Positions 23,421 through 34,759 of a DNA stretch of 64,000 nucleotides are shown here, one piece after another. The DNA lies in NCBI RefSeq assembly GCF_000004075.3, contig NC_026660.2, forward strand, positions 12,214,001 to 12,278,000, given 5' to 3'. The DNA comes from Cucumis sativus. Its lineage: Eukaryota; Streptophyta; Magnoliopsida; Cucurbitales; Cucurbitaceae. The translations under genes and the position numbers were made by a program. Position 1 is the first letter of the stretch; every line of letters begins with the position of its first letter. The notes beneath the pieces were generated by a model. That model saw only the letters and a list, made by a program, of their open reading frames with translations. It made no database searches and was not told the DNA's origin.

Positions 23421-26400
23421 TTTTGTATTTATCTTTCGTTGTATAATTAAATAAACAAGTTAATTTCAAATATAATAAATTATTATTTATATAAATATAG
23501 CAAAATTTCATTATCTATAAAGTGTTTATCGGTATTGTGAAATTTTTGTTATATTTGATTTTTTTTTTAAACAATTACCATAAACAAATAAGTGGGAGTT
23601 TTTTTTTAAAAAATAAACGAGAATTAAGCAAGATTAAAACGTTGATGTCAATGAAAAAATAGAAGTCTTAATATAAACTTAGATGGATGTTTCATTTAAA
23701 AGAAAAGATAACTTAAATTAGAAAATAAACATTTTATGATTTTAAAATTGAACATTTTTAAATATAGCCTAACGAACTATAATATTTATATAAGTAAACC
23801 TTCCGACCCTATCAATAATTTTTGTTATATTTTACAAATATTTTTAACCGTTTTGTCAATTACAATAATTTTTTCTTTTTAAACATATTAACTGTATTTA
23901 TATAAATGACATTTTTTTCTATATATAAACATCCCTTCACCCTTTACGTCGTTTGTATAAATTTCATAAAAATATCGACACGTCAATAAAAATTTATTAA
24001 GATGAGATAATATGATACAAGAGGAAGAGGTTGTCCCTTGGGATGAGGATGCCCCACTCTCCATGATGGCAACTCTTTCCATTTGTCAAAAACGACTCAA
24101 ACAAGCCTTAGATATTTTTCTATCCCTATTTCATTACATCAAATCAACTTTTAATTATTCGTCCATTTCATTTTAACTCAACTCCCAAATTTCAACTTCT
24201 CATGGAATTCTACACCCTAGCTTTTCTATAAAAAAAATTGCTAAATAAAATATAGTAAATCATAGAGTGAACTAAAAGCTTAATTTAATATTGTATCAAA
24301 ATATTAATGATAGATAAAATTTGAGTCTTTTTACTTTGATTCCATCTTAAAAAATATCATGCTAATAGAGATAATTATGCATACATAAATACCTATACCT
24401 ATGATCAACTTCTTATCTAACCAATGCAAGACTTTGGTTACATTATTAAAAAATCTTTTTATTCCGGTTTGATCTCTATATTTTAGACTTAATTTTAATT
24501 TAATCCACGTGCTTCAAGATGTAAAGATATTTAGTCCTTAAGTCTTGAGTTGTATTTCGATTTGATTAACAAGTTTTAAAATTTACACTTCAAATTATAA
24601 TTTAGAGGAAGAAAATAACACTTAAACTAAAAGAATGGGAAAAAAAAAGGTGATATATTAGGAGAAATTTGGGAGGAAAGAAACAAAAGAGAGCGATGGA
24701 GATGGAAAAGGTAGAGAAAAGAAATAGAATTGGATGAGGAGATAAGGAGATTGGCGTGGCATAGGCGTCTAACAGTCCCCGTCGGATTAGAGGCTCCACG
24801 TGGCAATTCCTTTTTTTCTATTTTTATAATTATTATCTTTTAAAATTTGTTCTCATTTGTTTTTATTTCTTGTGATTGCTTAATCTCAACAATTGAGTAT
24901 CAACCATTTCTCTTTATCATTTCCCTTTTCTTCCTTTCTTCCTTTCTTCTTTCTCCTTGTCTCCTCTCCAACCTAGATGGATTCTATTACCACCCGGTTT
25001 TCGATTAAATTATAACTTTAGTTTCTAAACTTGTTTAATATAATTTTTCAAGATATAACAAGAATATATAGGATTAATTCAAGATATAACAAGAATATAT
25101 AGGATTAATTCAAAATATAACAAGAATATATAGGATTAATTCAAAATATAACCAGAATATATAGGATTAATAGAAAAAAAAAACTTTAGATGTGGATGAT
25201 TTGCATGAGAAATAGAAATTGGAAGATGAAGTTTGTGAATTTCACAATTTGAATAACATCAATATGATGATTTAGATTTTTTTTGTAAAGGAATTTAAAA
25301 CTTTATCATTTTAGTTGAAGCGAAAGACACTTGTCTTGTATAGGTTAATAGCAGTGTCTACTAATTTGATTAGTAAATTAATTGAGAAGATGGTTGATTG
25401 AAGTTGAATAGTGGCCTTGTCAATCAACGTTATAAAATTAAATGCTAATATTAGCAATGTATGAGTATGGTCAATGAAGTGGTATTTATTATTTAATTAT
25501 TTATTCCATTTAAAAATAAGAATAATTGTAAAGTAAAGTGGTTTTTGGCGTTTAATTGAATGGAATCTCACTTTAAATGAATGAAAGAAAGGCCTACAAT
25601 TTGGATCTTCCTCTTTGCACTTTTCTAACTTATTTTATTTTGTGTTTTCAGGGAGAAAAAAATAAAATCCCATATGCTCCTTTTAATTGCTTGCTAACGT
25701 TGTGTGCCCTTCACAATGGATATATAAGATGAGCCAATGCTAGCCATGTGGTCATGTCATCGAAAAGTAACATATATGAAAAGACGAAAAGATAACCAAA
25801 GTCGGTGGGTTGAGAAATAGACGTGAATAGCAGTATCATTCTAAAAAAAACTTAAGCTAGTGGATAAAAGTAAATTTATTATATATCACATAATATTCAC
25901 TCTCACTTGTTGGCTTGGAAATACGTGAAAGACCTAATGAGTAAAAATGAATATCGATTGGGAAGGAAACAACAATATGTAGTGGTTTGAACATGTAACT
26001 TTACTAAACTACCTATTGTGATACCGTCTTAAATCACTGAGTGACACAAAAAGTTTAATAAAGGTAAAATGATAAATTTAATTATATATCATCTAACAAT
26101 CATGTAAACGCTAATGAGTTAGACTTATTTTGAAAGATATTCATATTCATTTTATAAAAATTGTCAAAATGGATATAACTCAATTAATATTACCTTTAAT
26201 TACATTTTAAATTGGGTAAACCAATAACATATTCTTTTATGACAACATGAAAAGAAAAAAAATCAATTAAAAATTTGATCATAGAAAGTTCTAATGCTAA
26301 AAATATAGTTGCAATTTGAGGGTAGCAATATATATTTATGATATTGCCACTTTACTAATTAATAAAACGGTGTAATATTTTTTTAGAAAATATAAATTTA

Positions 26401-28490
26401 AACCATCAAGTTTGAGGTCATATCTCTCATTTTAGCAAGATTTATTGAAAATAGAGACATGTTATTTGATGAGAAATACTGAATACGAAAATTTTAAAGA
26501 AATGTGGTGACATACCATTGGTGGGTAAGAGAATATGATGGAAGAGATTCAACCAAAAAAACCTTGATAAATGTAAAATACAAAGTGAAAATAGGGGGAA
26601 AAGGGGGAAAATAGATGATAATGAATTTAGTGGAGAAAAAGTAGGAATCAATTTTTTTTTTATTTATCTTAACATTTTATTTATCCATGTTAGTACAAAA
26701 AAATGTTGTGAGTTAATTGTTGTTTGTTACTAAAAAGAAAAATAAGAAAGAAAGAAAAAATATTGTCATCCATATGTTATTGAGACAAAAAAATGAAGGT
26801 AGAATTATCGATTACAAAAATAAAAACAAAAACAAAAATAGTTATAAAAGCATATTATTTAAAATTCACAAATCACTCCAAACACACTGACTTGTGAACT
26901 CTCCAACTATGATCTACGTACGTCTAAATATCCACTACATTACCAACCCTGTAAACACAACCCAAATGGTGGACGAAGAAAAGATGCCAAGTAATTAATA
27001 AAATAAATTAGTTAGGGAAACAAGTGGGTCTTCACTGTAATTGCTTTCAGACTATTTTCACAAATTGTGCTTTTTTTTTTCTTTCTCGATATTAAAAATG
27101 GGGTGAAAGTTGAAACTATTTGTCAAAAAAGTTGAAACACATTGACAATTACTTTCGGCTGTAATTATTTATAAATAATATTGTACATTATTCACCACTC
27201 ATCTTAAATTCTTCAAATTATGTTGCAAATAATTTTTGTTTAAAATATTATTCATAAAAGGGATTGGAAACACAACGTTTCCTTCTTTAATTATTAAAAT
27301 ACAGTTAAAAAGAAGAAAGCAAACAGCATGAAAGTATTAAGATATAAACATCATAGAAAAAAAAAATGTTTTCGAGGTATGAATATTAATTTTATTGATA
27401 ATAATCAACTATATAAATTTATTATAATAGATTTTTACAAATTAATTTGTAAACAGATTTCACCAAAATTGAAAGCTCAAAAATAAATAAATGTTTCTTT
27501 AAATATAGAATTTTTATAAATTTTGTATGACACGTAAATTTTATAGTGTTTTTTTATGTGAATATATATTTTTAGTAAATGGTCACAGAATTAATTTTTA
27601 TGATTAGTCAACCATCTTTTACGTGAAAAGCAGGTTTTTTGTGAATATAAAGTTTTTCCTTTTTTTCTTTTTTTAAATAAAATAAAAATAAAAAAGTTAA
27701 CTTGGAGTCAATTGGGCTTATCCTTAATTTTGGGCGCACATGGTCATCAGCCACGTGCGACGTTCAAATCGTTCTACCACTGTTTTCACGGTTATAATTA
27801 TTTTCTTCAATTAACATTTTCCTCACTTTTATATTTACTCCCCGCCATTCATTTATTATTCTTTTTCCTTCTTATAAAAAAATAATCACTGCCTACGATT
27901 AATTTCACTCCTAATTTTTCAATATATTCACATATGATCTTTTGTATAAATAAATATAAAAAAAAACAGGTAAAATAAAGTAGAAATTTTGTTTTGAATA
28001 ATAAAGATATTTATAAAATATATCAAAAAATATTTTAAATAGACTATAAAAGACTATATTTTGCTATTTTAAAAAAGTTTTCTAAAATTATACAATTCTA
28101 AAAGCATATATAAAAAAGTGACATTTTAACTTAAATAATTTAATGTCCTAAAATTTAGGTTCTAGTTGATGTTAAGATTTCAAAATGAAAAATAGAAAAA
28201 ACATGAAAATATTTGAAATAAAGCATGAAGTTTAATAGTTTAAGGCCTTTAATTTTAATTTTATTATTATGTAATGAGTAATTTCAAATTAAGTTAAATA
28301 AATTCATAAATATGTAAAATCCGATTACTTTAGTTTATTTAAAAAAAAGAAAGAAAAAACATAAAAACACAAATTGACATAAACGAAATCTCAATCACGA
28401 ACTTCCCAAGGGAGCGATAATGTTTTAATTGGTTAAATCATTTTTTAAAAACAAAACCCTTTGAGAATGAAAAAAAAAGAAAAAAAATAA
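23421..28490. other. Long AT-rich gene-free region
   Basis: About 5 kb without a recognisable gene, tRNA or microRNA precursor. It contains one 31-bp tandem repeat (listed separately) and a G-box-like CACGTGG near 24795. Short open frames at 23888-24082, 24602-24799 and 26442-26651 have low-complexity translations and no recognisable domain. Confidence 0.5.
25049..25172. repeat. 31-bp tandem repeat, four copies
   Basis: Four consecutive copies begin at 25049, 25080, 25111 and 25142. Each contains 'agaatatataggattaatt', and they differ at only one or two positions. Confidence 0.9.
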
Positions 28491-28497
28491 TAGACCG

Positions 28498-28580
28498 ACA
28501 CGTGTGAGAAAAGCAAGCAAGAAAGTCGGTGGTGTCACGGTTATAGAAGGCCGCGATATTAATGGAGGGAAAAACGTGGC
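28498..28580 (+). promoter_or_regulatory. ACGT-core elements upstream of the TPR gene
   Basis: A palindromic ACACGTGT at 28498-28505 and an ABRE/G-box-like ACGTGGC at 28574-28580 lie about 820-900 bases upstream of the start codon at 29399. Such sites bind bZIP or bHLH factors. That they control this gene is inferred from position only. Confidence 0.35.
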
Positions 28581-29398
28581 ACGTTGGGAACGGCCACATC
28601 AGATCCAAATCACCCGTGAACCTAGCCGCTTTGGGCTCAACTAAATTGTGATGGGGGAAGGGAAGCCTATTTGTTGGCTACTCACCCGTACCCACGTCTT
28701 ACAACCCAACTTCCCATTTCCCCTTTTTCCCCTAACAAAACTGACCGCTTACCGATACTACCCTTCCCCACCCTCTCCAGTCTTCACTGTTAAAAAGTCC
28801 TCTATTCACACCGCGTGATCCTGATGTTAACTTCTTTACTCGGCTTCTAGCGTGAGATTTTTTATTTATTTATCTATTTATCTATTTGTTTTCAATTTTT
28901 TAATTTGAAAAAGTGCGTTTTGAAATTCATTCGTATATAAAGATATCTCAGCAGACGCCTCTTCCTAACTGATAAAGCTTGAAAGAAAGCTACGGCCCTC
29001 CTTCCTTTCCAGATTATCCGTCCCAATTCTTCGTCTTCCTCTTCTGTTTTGGTTTGTTCTATGATTTCTGCTATTTTCTTCGGTATTCGATTCGGTTTTC
29101 TAGTTGTGGCCTTGTTTTTTTTTTTTTTTTTTAATTTTCTTGGAAAATTTTCGGAGTATGGGAGAGGAAGTATCTTTTTAATCCGTTGAATTTGTTTTGA
29201 TCTTTTGAATTTTTGTTGTTTCAGGTGAAGTGGAAGAAGATTCAGCTGGTTGGATAAAGTTTCAATAGGCGTTTTCGCTTGGTTTGAAAGATTTTACGGA
29301 AGAGTTTCTCTCTGTTTTTGTTGATTTTGTTATGCTGATGACAATTTGAATTCGTTTTACGAACTTTTGGTTGTTTTCTTCGTATTTTGGAAATTGAA

Positions 29399-31397
29399 AT
29401 GGGAGTGAAGGTTGCTACGACGTGTTTACAATGGTCACAGCCTATTGTTCATCATTCTTCTTGTTATTCGCAAACCCTAGCCTCCATAGTTCCATATCCT
29501 TCATCAACGACGCGGCGAAACCGTCGCAATGGAGGCGGGCGTTGTGTTTACTCGCTTAGTCGACCAGGTTTATTCGGAATCCAGCTCACGAAGTTTCAAC
29601 GGTCTCGTTCTTGCTGCGATTATAAGCCAAGGATTCGGACGATCAGAACAGCGTGTAGTGCCCATATGGAAGACGGTTTCTCAGATGAAGAATTCTCCAA
29701 ACAGATTCAGGAATTGGCGCTTAGGTTTCAAGTTTCCTCTGATGTGAACAGCAGCCATTTCAACGCTGTGAGTTCGGATTCCGTTTCCGATTCCAGTGTT
29801 GATCATGAATTTAATACTGCTGAGTGTTCTTTACAAAATCAGATCCAAATCACACCCCCTCAACTCGTTTCAACAGAATCTCCATGGCCAGAAATCTACC
29901 ATGAACCTTCGGAATGGACTCAAGAAAGTGAGATAATTCCAGACGATATCGAACGGAAAGCAAACAGTGTTGACCTTCCGTTATCTCTTCGAATCTTGAA
30001 GAGGAAAATGCAATGGCATGACGGTATCAGAGAAGCAAGAGAGTCCGCTTATTGTTCAGTGAAGAAGGCATTCTCCTCCATGGTTTTCATGATTAGAGAA
30101 CTCCACAGCTATTCCCTAAAATTGAGAGAGATCCTCTTTTACGAAGATTTACAAGGCATTCTGAATCGAGTTGAAAAAGAAATGCACGCTTCATTTGTGT
30201 GGTTATTCCAGCAAGTTTTCTCACACACTCCAACTTTAATGGTGTATGTGATGATTCTCTTAGCCAATTTCACAGTATATTCCATGGGAAACAACCTTGC
30301 AATTGCTTCTTCTTCCTCTCCTTCCCCTTCTATAACACAGACAGCTGAGGAATCCTTTCAAATCCAAAACCAAAAGCCACAGAAATTCCATTCCTCGACA
30401 ATCAAGACGTTTTCAGTGTCGGGGAAAACAAATTCCATCGGCGGCGGTAATGGAGGAGGCGGCGGAAAGGTCAGGCCGATTGCCAGTGGAACAGACGGCG
30501 ATGGATTCAATCGGTCAGTCAACTATCCCACCGTCATGCCGGACGGGACTTCCCAATTGTCGTCGATTGGGGCTTCGGCTGAAGAAGAAACCTCGATAAC
30601 AGGGGGAATTATCAGAGAAGAGGAGGTTTCTCTATGGAATTCGATTCTGAAAGAAGCTTCGGAAATGAGATCTGCTATGAGAAATGAAGCAATCGATGAA
30701 GAAACGGTTAGGAGATTGGTATCGCCGGTCATAGCAAACATTGAATCGGATAATTACGCGGAGTATTTTAGAACAGAGCTTTTGTACCAAACGGGATTAT
30801 CCCAAGATCCTAATAATCCACTCCTTCTCACCAATTACGCCCAATTTCTTTGCCTCGTTGCCCATGATTACGATAGGTACAAATTCTAATTTCCCTTTTA
30901 TTTCGCTTCTATCTATCTGGAAAAATACCCTTTCGGTTTCAAACTAAACAAAATATATATAGGTAGGTTAGGTTGGATTTACAAAGTAAGAAATTTAGAT
31001 ATAACTAACTAATATTCTTTCTAGTTTAGAACTGCATTTGTATAAACAATTAGTTTGAATCGAAGATGGGCCTGAATTTAAACAAAATCCAAACTGTTCA
31101 TACTATGGGTGACGGTGGTAGTAATAGTATTTCATTTATGTGTCTAATAATAATATAAATGAAATGAACAGAGCGGAGGAATACTTCAAGAAGGCAGTGG
31201 CAGTGAAACCGCCGGATGCAGATGCGTTCCACAAATACGCAACTTTCTTATGGAGAGTCAGAAAGGATTTGTGGGCAGCCGAAGAGTTATTTCTGGAATC
31301 CGTTTCAGCCGAGTCCGGTAACCCATTTTATGCTGCAAAATACGCCAGTTTTCTCTGGACCAATGGTGCTGAAGAAACGTGTTTAGAAAATTTGTAA
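29399..31397 (+). CDS. Plastid-type tetratricopeptide-repeat-like protein
   Basis: Two exons, 29399-30876 and 31172-31397 (GATAG|GTACAA ... AACAG|AGCGG), give 567 residues. The start is the ATG at 29399; an upstream in-frame TTG is not a credible start. The N-terminus is rich in serine, arginine and threonine and looks like a plastid transit peptide. A hydrophobic segment, LMVYVMILLANFTVYSMG (about 280-298), is a probable membrane span. It is followed by a glycine/serine-rich linker and a C-terminal helical-repeat region with NPLLLTNYAQFL, AEEYFKKAVAVKPPDADAFH and NPFYAAKYASFLW. The architecture matches an uncharacterised plant family. A partner-binding scaffold role is inferred from the repeats only. 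It is convergent with the zinc-finger gene. Confidence 0.9.
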
Positions 31398-33446
31398 TTT
31401 CCCTAAACCCCTTAAAGAAAAAAAAAACAAAATACAAATAAACGAAAAGATCATAAAATCCCAAGTTTCGCAATTGGAATGGCAATGGCGGCTTGATCAG
31501 TGACAGGATTTTTGTTTGGGGAATATTCATCCATCCTAATTCCAATGCCCTCTCTCTCTTGGAACTGTAACTGTAAGCTTCCTCTTCCTCTTCCTCTTCC
31601 TCTTCCTCTTCCTCCTCTCCTTATTTACTTTTTTTTTCTTTTTCCCTCTCCATTTCTCTGATATGGGAAATTGTAATTATCTTTTTCTTTTTACAAAATT
31701 GTTGATTTCTAGATAGAAGGAAAAACAAAAAAGAAAAATAATATGAGATTATTCAATATATAAATTTACGTCGTTCTTTTATTTTCCTCATTTGGTGAGT
31801 TTGAATGAAAAATACATATATATCAGTTTCAGTTGAAAATAGATAGCTAAGCTATGTATGTGAGTGAAATAATTGAAAGTTTTGTCGTATTTATGTACGA
31901 CTATCCTTTGCTTATTGAGGAAATATCTATGATTAACCTTTATTAATAATAGTAGAGTAGTTAGTTATTGTTTATTATTTGATATCATGTGTTTGACTAA
32001 TTTAAATCCTTAATTTTGCCATATCAAGTAATAATCCTAATCAGTCTGAGAAATTATAGGGAACGTCATCTTTTTGTAACCATCTTGAAATTGGACAATT
32101 TATGATTTGATGAAATTAAATGTTAAAGTGTAAAATTTGAACTTCCATAAGCTCAATGGTCTTTCAAAGCGGCGCTAAGCCCAAAATAACATGACTTTGT
32201 TGGGCCTGAATAGCCCGGCCTATATTAGAATTAAAAGATGGGCTTTCCAAATGGAACTTTCCCAACCCCTAATTTAGTGGCGTAAACTTTGGAACAAAAA
32301 GAAATTCCCTGCATTTTGCTCTACATCTTTCATGGTTTCTTCTTCTTGACTAACACATATCAGGTGAAGAATGATTTAAATTCTATATTTGTTGAAATTT
32401 GTCTGTAAAGTTGCAATTTTGGATGATATTGTTGTCACGTGATAGAGCCATAATTGAACCCACTTCATTGAATTTTATAAGTTTTGTATTGAGATTCCAT
32501 ATTTCCAGCGAGAACCTCTCAATTATTAGCTCACTACTACAACTCAACTATAGAGAAGGCCGACAACTTGTACGATCAACGGAACTCTTCGTGGGGGACC
32601 TTATCTCAATATTAAATATATGGAAATTATGTGATTACACAAGTTTTAAACCGAGTAGGGGCTTGACCCTCAACAATTTGATGGTTGTTATTTTATGTGA
32701 ATTTTTGTTTTGGTCTTGTAGGGTTATTAAGTCCTTGCTAGTATTTTTTAGTTATTGTGATATTAATTTTTCATTGAGATCAAGTACTCCGGAGTTATTC
32801 TTCTAATCATGGTGAGAAGTGGAGCTAATAATTGCTTTAAAAACAACGTTAATTATTGGCTACCACAAGATCTTGTGTTTTTTTTTTTTCTTGTTTGTTA
32901 TTTCCACTTATGAGTCTTAGTTAATAATTTTCTCCAACCAAGCTTCTGTCAACGAAAATTTATGACTGAGTTTAGTTGACAAAGCACTTTGCTGAGTAAG
33001 ACTTGTTTTTTTCAATGCTTTTTCCATGGGGAAATAAGAATGTTATTTCTCGATAGCATTGATTATGGGAGATCCAACCAACCTCTAGTACCATCACAAA
33101 TCACAAGACAGCCAATTAAAATGATAGTAAACATCTTTGTTAAAACTAAGCATTTAATATCTTATTATTGATCATACTTCCATTATTTGAAGTAATTACT
33201 TTACCTGGTTACTCTCATACCATTGACTACCAACTCAGTATTTGAGTTTGACCCACAGTCAAACAGTAGGGAAACTAGAGTAATAACAATAAATTAATAA
33301 TTACATACACTTCCATTAAACCCAAAAAAACAAAAAGTACCTATTTTAACATTCACCACTACAGATCACATCAAAACCAAGAAAAAAAGAAAAAAGAAAA
33401 AAACTAATAGATCAACCAATCAAACGTCAACCGTAGGATGAAGTGT
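31398..33446. other. Region between two convergent genes
   Basis: It holds both 3' UTRs, a TTCCTC microsatellite and AT-rich sequence. The 135-residue open frame at 32399-32806 has no recognisable domain and no coding signature, so it was not called. Confidence 0.45.
31579..31614. repeat. TTCCTC microsatellite, six units
   Basis: Six perfect TTCCTC units lie about 180 bases after the TPR stop codon, probably in its 3' UTR. Confidence 0.9.
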
Positions 33447-34553
33447 TCAGATTTCGTATACAATGGCGAAGCAGGGGAGCACAGCCCTTGGATTAAAAAC
33501 CAAAAGCTCTTCTTCATCCAACGTGGTCTGGGCCCCGCTCCCAGTCCTTCCGACTACGGAATCAAACCCTCCGCCCTCTTTTTCCGGCTCATCGGCGTCG
33601 GACCCAACCCGACCCGCTACGACCCGACAAACCAAAATCGCCCGCTTCACGTTGAGAAACTTGAATTCCTCTTCGATGTCCTCTGGGATCGCCACGTGTG
33701 CCCTCCAGCTATTCGCCACCGTCGAAATTCCGTCCAACTTGTGTGAAAATCCTGATTTAATTATCCCACAAATACTACAAAATTGCTGCCCGCAAATACT
33801 CGAATTACCGTTTTGCCCCAAATCGCATAAAAACGTCGAACAGTGAAACCTTAAAAGCTCGTTTCCGTCGGCAATGCACCGCTCATCCCGCCGCTTAACG
33901 CCGCCGTTTCTGGCCGCTTTCGCCTTCACCGATTCTCTGTACTCTTCAAATCTGGAGAGAATCTTCTGACTGTTATGGATTTTCAAGATTCGAAGGATTT
34001 TAGGACTTTTTTCTCTACTCGTCCATCCGGTTTCGAAAATAATCCGAACGATATTCTTGCCGGAATCGGAATCGGCAAGCTCGGATACAGCGTGTTTGAT
34101 GGATTGATGCTGTTCGAGGAGCTGGGATTTGGGGAAAATCTCGCCGCAAGCAGTACAGGGGAAGATATCGTTACGAAGGGGGAAGAATTGATCAGTCTCT
34201 GCCGCAGTGATATCTGAATCCTGAGGATGAGTCTGGATAGTGGGGGAAGGAGGAGGAATCTCGGGTTGGACGAGGGTGAGGATGGAGTGCTGCGATGATC
34301 TAGCGGGAGTGGAAGGAGGGCGAGCGGTGTCGATTGCGATGGTAGAGGTTTTGGAAGAGAAGATTCGTTTGAGAAAAGAGAAAGAGGAGGATAAGGACTT
34401 GCGGGGCTTGAAGCAGGAGGGGGTAGGACGGGGGCGGGGGCGGGGGCGGGGGCGGGGAGAGGCGGTGGTGAGAAGGAAGCAGCCGAGGTGGAGAAGGAGG
34501 AGGAAAAGAGGGAGGAACTTGTTGGGGAGAGATGGGGGAATGATTGGCGCCAT
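33447..34553 (-). CDS. C2H2-type zinc-finger protein of a plant-specific family
   Basis: A single exon of 368 residues. One zinc finger is visible: CTACGEIFPKSQLLEQHQ...KH, with C133, C136, H149 and H154. It is followed by the family's long conserved C-terminal part, with the blocks HAVSEL, NIVRIIFETGW, KILRILKIHNSQK, RFEEYRESVK, CIADGNELLRFHC, AILVCRVVAGRV and VFNPRAVLPCF. This matches plant 'zinc finger (C2H2 type) family' proteins whose C-terminal fold resembles an ADP-ribosyltransferase-like domain. Activity is unknown. The N-terminus has a hydrophobic run (about 13-30) followed by Pro-Arg dipeptides. Methionine 1 is the only methionine in the open frame, so the start is firm. Confidence 0.9.
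   Translation of the reverse strand: MAPIIPPSLPNKFLPLFLLLLHLGCFLLTTASPRPRPRPRPRPTPSCFKPRKSLSSSFSFLKRIFSSKTSTIAIDTARPPSTPARSSQHSILTLVQPEIPPPSPTIQTHPQDSDITAAETDQFFPLRNDIFPCTACGEIFPKSQLLEQHQSIKHAVSELADSDSGKNIVRIIFETGWTSREKSPKILRILKIHNSQKILSRFEEYRESVKAKAARNGGVKRRDERCIADGNELLRFHCSTFLCDLGQNGNSSICGQQFCSICGIIKSGFSHKLDGISTVANSWRAHVAIPEDIEEEFKFLNVKRAILVCRVVAGRVGSDADEPEKEGGGFDSVVGRTGSGAQTTLDEEELLVFNPRAVLPCFAIVYEI
34430..34457 (+). repeat. G-rich hexamer tract with quadruplex potential, inside the zinc-finger gene
   Basis: Four runs of GGGGG and one of GGGG are separated by single C bases on the plus strand, which is the template strand of this minus-strand gene. In the gene the tract encodes the alternating Pro-Arg stretch after residue 32. 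Confidence 0.9.
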
Positions 34554-34727
34554 GGGGATGAATGAGAAGAATGGAATTAGGGAGTTTGGAAAGGTGGTGG
34601 CATTGTAAGAGAGAGGTTAGGGAAAGAAAACGAAAAGAGAGAATGGGGTAATGTGATGTCGGAGAGTGGGGGCGATGGAGGAATAAAGCTAATAAAGAGT
34701 AGTTGTAACGCAACTTCATCATCCCTT

Positions 34728-34751
34728 ACTTCTACTTCTACTTCTACTTCT
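34728..34751. repeat. ACTTCT microsatellite, four units
   Basis: Four perfect units about 175 bases upstream of the zinc-finger start codon, in its 5' UTR or promoter. Confidence 0.85.
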
Positions 34752-34759
34752 TTTCTTAT

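Noticed and set aside
32399-32806. 135-residue open frame on the plus strand
   Set aside because: No domain, no family resemblance, and it lies in AT-rich sequence between two 3' UTRs.
34300-34722. 140-residue minus-strand frame rich in proline and serine
   Set aside because: It overlaps the 5' part of the zinc-finger gene in another frame and owes its length to the GC-rich repeat.
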